18,449 nucleotides of DNA from positions 1 through 18,449 of the forward strand of contig CAIZMD010000388.1 of the NCBI GenBank assembly GCA_903933995.1, read 5' to 3'. The notes beneath the pieces were generated by a model. That model made no database searches and was not told the DNA's origin. It saw nothing but the letters and a program-made list of their open reading frames with translations. The translations under genes and the position numbers were made by a program. Below, piece by piece: positions 1 through 6,717 of this stretch (positions are counted from its first letter, which is position 1; every line of letters begins with the position of its first letter). The stretch is from an uncultured Bacteroidota bacterium (lineage in GTDB: Bacteria; Bacteroidota; Bacteroidia; Chitinophagales; Chitinophagaceae).

Positions 1-2343
1 ACCAATGGTTTTCCAAAAGACGTAACGGATCATGATTTTGTAGCATTTAGAAATACTTCTTTTTCTATTGCGTCAAAAGCGCAGCTCTTAGAACAAATTC
101 CTGAAGTAAAGATTCATAATTACGCATTTAAGAATAATGGGAATTTGAGTTTTAGCAATATGTCTAAAGAGTGGGGTATGACCATTCCCTCTTTTTCAAA
201 CGGTGCAGTTTATGCAGATTTGGATAATGACGGAGACCTTGACTTAGTGGTCAATAATATCAATGATGAAGCTGGCATTTTTAAAAATACAGAAAGAGAT
301 AAAAACAAAGAAACAGCCCATTATATAGACATTCATTTAGAAGGAGACAGTTTAAATAAAAATGGATTGGGAACTTGGATTGAACTGCACTATGGAGGTC
401 AGCAACAGGTTTTAGAACAAAATCCTTATCGTGGTTATTTGTCCAGTGTTTCAGGATTGGCGCATTTTGGTTTGGGCAAGACTCAAAATATAGATTCTGT
501 GATTGTTAAATGGAACAATGGTGCAAAGCAAACATTATTGAATGTAAAAGTAGATCAAGTGCTTAGGCTTTCCATTAAAAATGCAAACGAAAAAACTGCC
601 TCATTCAATGAAGTCTTTGCAAGCAATACTTTGTTTAAAGAAATTACTTCAGCCGTAAAAATCAATTATACCCAAGAGGAAAAAGATTTTGTAGACTTTA
701 ATATTCAAAAATTAATCCCACATAAATTCTCAGAATATGGTCCAGCTTTAGCCGTTGGCGATGTGGATGGAAATGGGTTAGATGATTTGATTACTGGTGG
801 TTCGTTCTCTTTTAGCAGCCAATTATTTTTGCAACAGAGCAATGGCTCATTTGTACAAAAACCTGTGATTGCAAAAGCAGATATCAATACCAAAAGATGG
901 GAAGACCTTGGCGTTTTATTATTTGATGCCGATGGCGATGCAGATTTAGACTTGTATACCGTGAGTGGTGGTTATGAAAACCAGCGTAATACAGAAGTAT
1001 ATCAAGACAAGTTTTATCTTAACGATGGTAAGGGGAATTTTACTTTAGACATTAGTGCAATACCACAAAATTTTACTAGTAAAGCTTGTGTTCGCTCCAT
1101 AGATTATGACAAAGACGGTGACTTAGATTTGTTTGTATCTGGAAGGATTGACCCTTGGAATTATCCCAAGCCAGTTTCTAGTTTTATTTATAGAAATGAT
1201 ACTAAAAATGGGAAAGTTCAATTTACAGATGTAACTGCACAAGTAGCATCATCATTGAATAATCTGGGATTGGTTTGTGATGCCATATTTACTGACTATG
1301 ACCAAGATGGCTGGCCCGATTTAATCTTGGCTGGTGAGTGGATGCCTGTAACTTTTTTGAAAAATGAAAAAGGTCAATTCAAAAATGCAACAGCTTCAAC
1401 AGGTGTTCAATCACAAACAGGTTGGTGGAATACCATTGCACCAGGTGATTTTGACAATGATGGTGATCTTGATTATGTATTGGGAAATTTGGGTGAAAAC
1501 AGTTTTTATAGGGCCAGCCCCAAAACACCAGTAGGCATTTTGGCCAAAGACTTTGACAAGAATGATAGCTATGATGCATTTCCTTATTTATACCTACCTG
1601 ATCAAGAGGGGCAGTTAAAACCTTTTCCTGCTCAAACCCGTGACGATATGGTGAAACAGATGATCAGCATGCGTTCTAAATTTCAGAATTACAAAACCTA
1701 TGCGGTAACTACTATTGACAAAATATTTACCGAGGAGCAAATGAAAGATGCGCAAAAGCTAGAAGCTGTAAATCTTCAATCGGTTTTAATGCGCAACGAG
1801 GGCAATGGTCAATTTAGTTTTCAAGCCCTACCAAAAGAAGCTCAGTTCTCTGTACTCAATGGTATGGTGGCTGATGATTTTGATGGGGATGGTAATTTAG
1901 ACCTAGTGATTAATGGAAATGATTATGGCACTGAAGTGTCTGTTGGTAGGTATGATGCTTTGAATGGCCTCTTTTTAAAAGGAGACGGTAAGGGTGGGTT
2001 TGTACCTTTATCCATATTGCAAAGCGGTATCTTTATACCTGGTAATGGAAAGGGTTTAGTAAAACTGCGTCACGCCAATGGTAAAACCTTATTGGCTGCT
2101 GCACAAAATAGAGGTCCTTTAAAAATCTTTGAATTAAAATCAAGTTCTTTAAATATTCCTTTGCTACCTAGTGATAGAACTGCCCACCTTAGTTTATCCA
2201 ATGGCAAGAAACAAGTAATGGAAGCTTATTATGGTGCTTCTTTTTTATCGCAATCTGGGCGTTTTCTAACACTAGGTGCTGCGGTAAAAGGGTTAAGCAT
2301 TACTAATGCTAAAGGAGAAACCAGAAACGTATCACTTAAATAA
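1..2343 (+). CDS. CRTAC1-like FG-GAP/VCBS-repeat protein with ASPIC/UnbV domain (5' end outside window)
   Basis: The reading frame is open from base 1 to the TAA at 2341-2343, so the gene starts upstream; 780 residues are visible. A TTG at 145 is only an internal codon. Numbering visible residues from base 1, at least seven calcium-loop motifs of the DxDxDGxxD type occur, starting near residues 73, 254, 309, 368, 432, 483 and 625. This is the signature of FG-GAP/VCBS beta-propeller blades. Residues about 115-190 match the ASPIC/UnbV domain (GLGTWIEL, then YRGYLSSVSGLAHFGLG, then VKWNNG). In Bacteroidota such proteins (CRTAC1 family) are exported, calcium-dependent surface or periplasmic proteins of unclear role, thought to bind ligands or partners. 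The haloperoxidase-type lipoprotein follows after 6 bp, so the two are very probably co-transcribed. The family assignment is firm; the molecular function is unknown. Confidence 0.9.
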   Translation, partial: TNGFPKDVTDHDFVAFRNTSFSIASKAQLLEQIPEVKIHNYAFKNNGNLSFSNMSKEWGMTIPSFSNGAVYADLDNDGDLDLVVNNINDEAGIFKNTERDKNKETAHYIDIHLEGDSLNKNGLGTWIELHYGGQQQVLEQNPYRGYLSSVSGLAHFGLGKTQNIDSVIVKWNNGAKQTLLNVKVDQVLRLSIKNANEKTASFNEVFASNTLFKEITSAVKINYTQEEKDFVDFNIQKLIPHKFSEYGPALAVGDVDGNGLDDLITGGSFSFSSQLFLQQSNGSFVQKPVIAKADINTKRWEDLGVLLFDADGDADLDLYTVSGGYENQRNTEVYQDKFYLNDGKGNFTLDISAIPQNFTSKACVRSIDYDKDGDLDLFVSGRIDPWNYPKPVSSFIYRNDTKNGKVQFTDVTAQVASSLNNLGLVCDAIFTDYDQDGWPDLILAGEWMPVTFLKNEKGQFKNATASTGVQSQTGWWNTIAPGDFDNDGDLDYVLGNLGENSFYRASPKTPVGILAKDFDKNDSYDAFPYLYLPDQEGQLKPFPAQTRDDMVKQMISMRSKFQNYKTYAVTTIDKIFTEEQMKDAQKLEAVNLQSVLMRNEGNGQFSFQALPKEAQFSVLNGMVADDFDGDGNLDLVINGNDYGTEVSVGRYDALNGLFLKGDGKGGFVPLSILQSGIFIPGNGKGLVKLRHANGKTLLAAAQNRGPLKIFELKSSSLNIPLLPSDRTAHLSLSNGKKQVMEAYYGASFLSQSGRFLTLGAAVKGLSITNAKGETRNVSLK

Positions 2344-2349
2344 ACAGTT

Positions 2350-3666
2350 ATGAATCGCCAGTTTTTGAAAGGGCTAATGGGGGCATGCCTATCGGTTGTT
2401 CTGTTCTCTTGTGGCCAACAAGATAAAGTCATCATCAATGATGCAGCTGTGGTGCACGAGAATCAGGATCAATTAACTCAAATCATTATTTATGACGTAT
2501 TTACCCCTCCTGTGGCAAGTAGAATTTATGTGTATTCTTCTTTAGCTTCTTATGAAGCCATTAGACATACAAAGCCGGGATCACCATCTATAGCTGCAAA
2601 GCTGCATGGTTTTGCCCACATGCCAGAGCCAGAAAAAGGGAAGTCTTATAATTATACACTTGCTGCAACAAAGGCTTTCTTTACGGTGGTGCACAAAGTG
2701 GTATTTTCCCTTGATTCACTCAAAACCTATGAAGCAAATACCTATGCTCAGTTTAAAGCGTCAATGGATCAAGACACTTATGATAGGTCTATTGCATTTG
2801 GAGACAGTATAGGGAATGTGGTGGTTGCAAGGGCTAAGACAGATGGGTATCCTCAGTCTAGGGGCAAGCAAAAATATTTGGGAAGTAATGAGCCTGGTAA
2901 ATGGCGACCAACACCACCAGACTATTTAGACGGTGTTGAATGGTGTTGGAATACCATGAAACCCATGGTCATGGATTCGGCGGCTCAGTTTAAACCCATT
3001 CCCCCACCACCCTATAATGCAGATAGTAATAGTGAATTCTACAAATATGCTAATGAAGTGTACGCGGTAAATAAAACACTCACGGATTCATTAAAGATGA
3101 TTGCCAAATTTTGGGATGATAATCCCTTTGTGATTGAGCATTCAGGACACATGATGTTTGGAAATAAAAAAATCACACCAGGTGGACACTGGATGGGGAT
3201 TGCAGCCATTGCAGCCAAAGAAAGTAAGGCTGATGCAGTTAAAGTGGCTATGACCTATTCTTTAACCAGTATTGCCCTATATGATGCATTCATTTCTTGT
3301 TGGGATGAAAAGTATAGAAGTAGTTTGGTGCGTCCTGTTACAGTCATCAATGAGCTGATTGATAGAAATTATGTGCCTTATTTACAAACCCCACCATTTC
3401 CTGAATATACCAGTGGACATAGCAGTATTTCTGCTTCTGCAGCTACGGTGTTAACAGAATTGTATGGTGATAATTTTGCTTTCCGTGATACCAGTGACCT
3501 ACGTTATATTGGTATGGAAAGAAATTTTAAATCATTTTACCAAGCCGCGGGCGAAGCTTCTATTAGTAGATTATATGGTGGTATCCACTATCGTTTTGGC
3601 GTGGAAGTAGGAACGGAACAAGGCAAAAAAGTTGGAGCATTTGTTGTGCAGAGAACTTTAAAGTAG
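2350..3666 (+). CDS. Vanadium-dependent haloperoxidase/PAP2-superfamily lipoprotein
   Basis: A 438-aa protein. The N-terminus is a lipoprotein signal: K7, a hydrophobic core, and lipobox LFSC with the acylated Cys at 21, so it is probably anchored in a membrane facing the periplasm or surface. The vanadate/phosphate-binding signature is present in order: K321-x6-R328-P329 (motif 1), TSGHSS with S355-G356-H357 (motif 2, His as acid-base), and S406-R407-x5-H413 (motif 3, His as the vanadate or phospho-intermediate ligand). GKWRPTPP near 183-190 is also typical of bacterial haloperoxidase-like proteins. Members either oxidise halides with hydrogen peroxide or act as acid phosphatases; sequence alone does not decide which. 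The Asp usually four residues after the motif-3 His is Gly417. It starts 6 bp after the CRTAC1-like gene and ends before a strong terminator, so it is the last gene of that operon. Confidence 0.87.
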   Translation: MNRQFLKGLMGACLSVVLFSCGQQDKVIINDAAVVHENQDQLTQIIIYDVFTPPVASRIYVYSSLASYEAIRHTKPGSPSIAAKLHGFAHMPEPEKGKSYNYTLAATKAFFTVVHKVVFSLDSLKTYEANTYAQFKASMDQDTYDRSIAFGDSIGNVVVARAKTDGYPQSRGKQKYLGSNEPGKWRPTPPDYLDGVEWCWNTMKPMVMDSAAQFKPIPPPPYNADSNSEFYKYANEVYAVNKTLTDSLKMIAKFWDDNPFVIEHSGHMMFGNKKITPGGHWMGIAAIAAKESKADAVKVAMTYSLTSIALYDAFISCWDEKYRSSLVRPVTVINELIDRNYVPYLQTPPFPEYTSGHSSISASAATVLTELYGDNFAFRDTSDLRYIGMERNFKSFYQAAGEASISRLYGGIHYRFGVEVGTEQGKKVGAFVVQRTLK

Positions 3667-3740
3667 TGAAGAGTGAGGAAGTAGAGTGTAGCGTGAAGAG
3701 GGGGGGAGAAAGTGAAGAATGAAGAGTTGAAAGAAGAGAT
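3667..3740 (+). repeat. GA-rich tract with degenerate TGAAGA repeats
   Basis: Directly after the stop codon lies a strongly purine-biased stretch. TGAAGAG/TGAAGAA/TGAAAGA units start at 3667, 3694, 3713, 3720 and 3728, and a run of seven G lies at 3700-3706. It has no coding character and sits between the haloperoxidase gene and its terminator hairpin. It resembles a decayed short tandem repeat or a dispersed intergenic repeat; which one cannot be told from a single copy. Confidence 0.55.
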
Positions 3741-3745
3741 AGCTT

Positions 3746-3791
3746 AAAAGTAAAAGTCAAAATTCAAGAATGAATTTTGACTTTTACTTTT
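3746..3791 (+). terminator. Long perfect hairpin terminator
   Basis: A 21-bp perfect stem (3746-3766 pairing with 3771-3791) closes on a 4-nt AGAA loop. The right arm runs into a T-rich tail, TTTTTT at 3788-3793 followed by ATA. It lies 80 bp after the stop at 3666 and serves the upstream plus-strand operon. The left flank is A-rich, so the same hairpin could also stop minus-strand transcripts from the beta-barrel gene whose stop is at 3841. Confidence 0.8.
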
Positions 3792-3816
3792 TTATATGGA
3801 TAAGGTTTTAAAGTTT

Positions 3817-3835
3817 TTAGTTTATTGTAAACTAA
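3817..3835 (-). other. Small hairpin downstream of the beta-barrel gene
   Basis: TTAGTTTA and TAAACTAA form an 8-bp perfect stem around a 3-nt loop, just past the minus-strand stop at 3841. There is no clear U-run, so it may be a 3'-end stabilising structure or part of termination together with the 3746-3791 hairpin. Confidence 0.3.
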
Positions 3836-3840
3836 GAAGA

Positions 3841-4476
3841 CTAGAATATTGGAAATGCAATGGCTGCAGTGAATACTTTATTTTGTACATTTTCTTCAAC
3901 AACCGTGCTAATATTATCAAACCCTTTATAATACCCTAGTATCAGTTTTAGTTTTGAAATATTTACAATTGTTTTTAGGGTATAACCAAAATCAGTTCTG
4001 TGCATTTCATCTCCATTTTCTGAATAGATTCCAAACTTTATATCGGAATTGCTAGTAGTCCCATCCGCTTTGGTGATGCTTTTTTTACCACTAAGCGCAC
4101 TATTCAGATAAAGACCTCCGCACAATTCAATAAATTTTATGTCAGAAGAAAAATAAAATTCACCTTGTAAATAGTTGAGTCTAACGTTTGTTTCTTTATA
4201 AAGTGGATTAAGTGGAGCATTGTCTATTGCTCCAGCTTGTAAATAGTTCAGTCCAAATGTCATTCCTGTTCTAGATCCAAAAAGAGAAGTTTTTGCAAAA
4301 GCACCTACTGTATATCCCATATTCATGCTTCGTGGATATGCGTCTTTGCCATAATTATTACTGTATTTAAAATTTGGAAGCGAAACCCCACCACCGATAA
4401 AGGTTTTAATAAGAGGTTGTGCTTGTACAATTGTACAGAACAATACAATTGGAATAATCAGTAATAATTTTTTCAT
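3841..4476 (-). CDS. Outer-membrane beta-barrel protein (porin/PorT-like family)
   Basis: A 211-aa protein with a clear Sec signal peptide (MKKLLLIIPIVLFCTIVQA, cleavage before Q20). The mature part alternates short amphipathic beta strands with Gly/Asn/Lys-rich turns (GGGVSLPNFKYSNNYG, FGLNYLQAG, LNYLQGEFYFSS, LKLILGYYKGF). It ends in a strand with a C-terminal Phe, as outer-membrane barrels recognised by BamA do. This fits the 'outer membrane protein beta-barrel' domain common in Bacteroidota. The size suggests about 8 strands; substrate or role is unknown. It lies 175 bp downstream of ispH on the same strand, with a candidate own promoter and a perfect dyad in that gap, so it is probably transcribed separately. 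Confidence 0.75.
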   Translation of the reverse strand: MKKLLLIIPIVLFCTIVQAQPLIKTFIGGGVSLPNFKYSNNYGKDAYPRSMNMGYTVGAFAKTSLFGSRTGMTFGLNYLQAGAIDNAPLNPLYKETNVRLNYLQGEFYFSSDIKFIELCGGLYLNSALSGKKSITKADGTTSNSDIKFGIYSENGDEMHRTDFGYTLKTIVNISKLKLILGYYKGFDNISTVVEENVQNKVFTAAIAFPIF

Positions 4477-4494
4477 TTAATAAGTTTTGTGTAA

Positions 4495-4502
4495 CAAACA
4501 TA
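4495..4502 (-). promoter_or_regulatory. Candidate -7 box for the beta-barrel gene
   Basis: On the minus strand the octamer reads TATGTTTG, an exact match to the Bacteroidota -7 consensus TAnnTTTG, 18 nt before the ATG at 4476. No convincing -33 TTTG lies at the expected distance, so this is a motif match only. Confidence 0.35.
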
Positions 4503-4521
4503 GATGGCTACAACAAACTAT

Positions 4522-4543
4522 ATATACCCTTCAGAGGGTATAT
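4522..4543. promoter_or_regulatory. Perfect 9-bp dyad (ATATACCCT / AGGGTATAT)
   Basis: Two 9-nt perfect inverted half-sites, 4522-4530 and 4535-4543, are separated by TCAG. They lie 46-67 nt upstream of the beta-barrel start on the minus strand and just upstream of its candidate -7 box. No T-run follows on either strand, which argues against a terminator and for an operator bound by a dimeric regulator. The regulator is unknown. Confidence 0.45.
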
Positions 4544-4581
4544 TGACTAATAAACTAAATTTTCGGGGAGATTGTAATACC

Positions 4582-4642
4582 AAATAAAATGATAGTCTTA
4601 TTTTATTTAGTAATTCAGCAATAATAAAACTAGAATAGTTTT
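4582..4642 (-). terminator. AT-rich hairpins after ispH, possible weak terminator
   Basis: Just past the ispH stop (minus strand) are a 7-bp stem with a 3-nt loop (4626-4632/4636-4642), followed by TTATTATTG-like sequence, and then a 9-bp all-AT stem (4582-4590/4600-4608, 9-nt loop). Neither has a good U-run. Termination of ispH here is plausible but weakly supported. Confidence 0.3.
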
Positions 4643-4651
4643 GAAAAACGC

Positions 4652-5878
4652 TTACTTGAAAATAATTAGTTGATTTTCTAATTGCTGTTCAACCTTATAG
4701 AGGGCTGCAATTTTTTTGATCACTGATTCTACCACGGCATCTGGGCAACTAGCACCACTGGTGATTAAAATACGAAGAGGTTCTTTCTCTGGTAAAAAAT
4801 GGGTTACGGTTCTTTGTTCCTTGGTATGCCAATTACAATCAACAATGCTATGCTTGTCAAGGATTCTATCAGGCGTATCTATAAAATAAGTAGGTAGTTT
4901 GGCTTCACAGAGTTCAACCAAATGAGAAGTATTGCTGCTATTGTATCCTCCAATCACAATGGCTAGATCAGCTTCAGTTTCCAGCATACCACCTACGGCT
5001 GTTTGGTTGTCATTGGTGGCATAGCAAAGTGTATCTCTGGTATCAGCAAAATGTTGATCAATGGTTTCAGTAGTTAATTGATACTTTCTAATCATCACAT
5101 TTTTCAAATAATCAGAAATGGCTTGGGTATCTGTAGCCAACTGAGTAGTTTGATTGACCACGCCAAATTTTACCAAGTCTTTGGTAATGTCAAAACCCTC
5201 TGAATAGCGGCCTTTGAAATCAGTATAAAATTCGCTAGCAGGTTTTTCTCCTGTAATGTATTTGGCAAGTTCAACGGTTTCTTTCATATCATTCACTACT
5301 ACAGTAGCGGTATGAACAGCAGCGTGTGAAAATGTGGCGCGTGTTTCTTCGTGTTTGGGTTTACCATGTATGACAATACTATAACCCTTCTCTGCAATTT
5401 GTTCGCTTCTGTTCCATACCTTCTCTACAAAGGGGCAGGTAGTATTGTATTTAGCTGTGGCTATACCCTTGCTTTCTAATAATGCTTCAATATCAAGGGT
5501 GGTACCAAATGCGGGGATAATGACAATGTCTTCTCCTGTTAGTTCATCAAATGAAATAATCTGTTTGCCATAAGTGTCTTGCATAAATTGAACACCCATG
5601 GCAATTAAGTCTGCATTTACCTGAGGATTGTGAATCATTTCACTTAACAGAAAAATTCTTTTGCCTGGGTTCTCAGCTACCGTACTAAAAGCAATTTCAA
5701 TAGCATTCTCCACACCATAGCAAAATCCAAAATGACGGGCTAGATAAATTTGAACCTTTCCCAAATCCAACAATGTAGGGCTTAGATCTTTTTTTAATTT
5801 ATCAGCTGCTTTTCTATACTGTTTAATGGCAGTAATGAGTGGACTCCGGTATTCTAATGGAACGTTGAATTGCTTCAT
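4652..5878 (-). CDS. ispH: 4-hydroxy-3-methylbut-2-enyl diphosphate reductase (IspH/LytB), long form
   Basis: The last enzyme of the MEP pathway: a cytoplasmic Fe-S enzyme that reductively dehydroxylates HMBPP to IPP and DMAPP. The three cluster-binding cysteines are in their family contexts: C53 (HFGFCYGVENA), C148 (TTCPFVEKV) and C285 (DTLCYATNDNQ). Substrate-site elements are also visible: EMIHNP (H83), HGKPKHEETRAT (about 171-181), and VNQTTQLATDT (about 241-251). At 408 aa it is about 90-120 residues longer than the E. coli type. It carries an N-terminal extension of about 40 residues and an insert around 205-235, as in the plant/cyanobacterial-type branch. A candidate promoter lies 18 nt upstream. 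It diverges from the DUF1080 gene and there is no other isoprenoid gene nearby, so the isoprenoid pathway is scattered in this genome. Confidence 0.95.
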   Translation of the reverse strand: MKQFNVPLEYRSPLITAIKQYRKAADKLKKDLSPTLLDLGKVQIYLARHFGFCYGVENAIEIAFSTVAENPGKRIFLLSEMIHNPQVNADLIAMGVQFMQDTYGKQIISFDELTGEDIVIIPAFGTTLDIEALLESKGIATAKYNTTCPFVEKVWNRSEQIAEKGYSIVIHGKPKHEETRATFSHAAVHTATVVVNDMKETVELAKYITGEKPASEFYTDFKGRYSEGFDITKDLVKFGVVNQTTQLATDTQAISDYLKNVMIRKYQLTTETIDQHFADTRDTLCYATNDNQTAVGGMLETEADLAIVIGGYNSSNTSHLVELCEAKLPTYFIDTPDRILDKHSIVDCNWHTKEQRTVTHFLPEKEPLRILITSGASCPDAVVESVIKKIAALYKVEQQLENQLIIFK

Positions 5879-5896
5879 ATGCGACTATAACGGTTT

Positions 5897-5904
5897 CAAA
5901 AGTA
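5897..5904 (-). promoter_or_regulatory. Candidate -7 box for ispH
   Basis: On the minus strand this reads TACTTTTG, an exact TAnnTTTG match, 18 nt before the ispH ATG at 5878. The expected transcript start leaves a leader of about 13 nt. The -33 element is poor (TTTTCT at about the right distance). Its placement in a divergent 126-bp gap supports it. Confidence 0.5.
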
Positions 5905-5967
5905 CAAAGTTCAATGCAGTAATCAGAAAATGAACCCAGACCAAGGATGGTTTTGGGGGATTGACTC

Positions 5968-5992
5968 AGTACTTTTTGTAATTTTAAGTACT
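5968..5992 (+). promoter_or_regulatory. Inverted repeat over the putative DUF1080-gene promoter
   Basis: AGTACTT (5968-5974) and AAGTACT (5986-5992) are perfect inverted arms around 11 nt that hold a degenerate -7-like element (TAATTTTA, 5979-5986), with TTGACT at 5961. It ends 12 nt before the ATG at 6005. It could be an operator overlapping the promoter; the arms are short, so chance is possible. Confidence 0.35.
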
Positions 5993-6004
5993 CAATTAGC
6001 AATT

Positions 6005-6673
6005 ATGAAAACCCGTTTCTGCCTTTTGTTTCTTTTGACCATTGGTTTTGGTTTGCTTCAGGCCCAGTCTAACAAGTTAGTACCCATATTTGATGGTAAA
6101 ACGCTAGCTGGCTGGCGTACATTTCAAAACAAGCCTTCTGATTCCTGGAAAGTAGTGGGTGGGCTTTTATACGGGAATGGTCTAAATAAAGGCAATCATG
6201 CAGACCTGATTACCGAGGCCGAGTATGAAAATTTTAAACTTGTTTTTGACTGGAAAATCTCTAAGGGGGGTAATAGTGGTTTACTATACATGGTCAATGA
6301 GCAATCAGATGCCAGCTTTCATAGTGGCCCAGAATACCAATTATTAGATGACCAGGGTTATCCTGAAAAAATAGAGAATTGGCAAAAAACAGGGGCCAAT
6401 TATGCCATGCAGGCACCTGCCATGGACGCTACACTACCAGCTGGGAAATGGAATCATACCGTGATTATTGTGAATCGTGGACGGGTAGAACACTGGTTAA
6501 ATGGAAAAAGGGTGGTGGAATATGAGCTTTGGAGCGATGCATGGAACAAAGCCAAAGCTGCTGGTAAATGGAAGGATTATCCCCAGTACGGGATGAGTAA
6601 AAAGGGCCATATTGCCATTCAAGACCATGGGGGCGATATCTGGTTGCGTAATATTAAGATTCAAGAGCTCTAG
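6005..6673 (+). CDS. Secreted DUF1080 (3-keto-disaccharide hydrolase family) protein
   Basis: The ATG at 6005 is chosen because it gives a normal signal peptide (MKTRFCLLFLLTIGFGLLQA, then Q21). The in-frame ATG at 5930 would add 25 residues that bury the signal and would run through the promoter region. The 222-aa product is essentially one concanavalin-like beta-jelly-roll domain of the DUF1080 family. Motifs: FDGKTLAGWRTF (about 29-40), LITEAEYENFKLVFDWKIS (about 68-86), GGNSGLLYMV (88-97), GPEYQLLDD (108-116), GKWNHTVIIVNRGRVEHWLNG (147-167) and GHIAIQDHGGDIWLRNIKI (201-219). Characterised family members cleave 3-keto-glycosides; others are uncharacterised. It probably acts in the periplasm or outside. 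No sugar-oxidising partner or SusC/D pair lies nearby, so the substrate is unknown. Confidence 0.88.
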   Translation: MKTRFCLLFLLTIGFGLLQAQSNKLVPIFDGKTLAGWRTFQNKPSDSWKVVGGLLYGNGLNKGNHADLITEAEYENFKLVFDWKISKGGNSGLLYMVNEQSDASFHSGPEYQLLDDQGYPEKIENWQKTGANYAMQAPAMDATLPAGKWNHTVIIVNRGRVEHWLNGKRVVEYELWSDAWNKAKAAGKWKDYPQYGMSKKGHIAIQDHGGDIWLRNIKIQEL

Positions 6674-6705
6674 TAGGCCTAGGATGGTCTTGAGCGTGGA
6701 TGCCT

Positions 6706-6713
6706 TATCTTTG
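6706..6713 (+). promoter_or_regulatory. -7 box giving a leaderless start for the ABC-F gene
   Basis: TATCTTTG matches TAnnTTTG exactly and is followed by only CAGC before ATG at 6718. With the usual 4-5 nt from box to transcript start, the mRNA would begin at or next to the start codon. This decides for ATG 6718 over the upstream in-frame ATG at 6700, which lies upstream of the box. A TTG at 6690-6692 is closer than the normal -33 spacing. Confidence 0.6.
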
Positions 6714-6717
6714 CAGC

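Noticed and set aside
5930..6004. N-terminal extension of the DUF1080 protein from ATG 5930
   Set aside because: It would place 25 residues before a textbook signal peptide and cover the promoter region shared with ispH.
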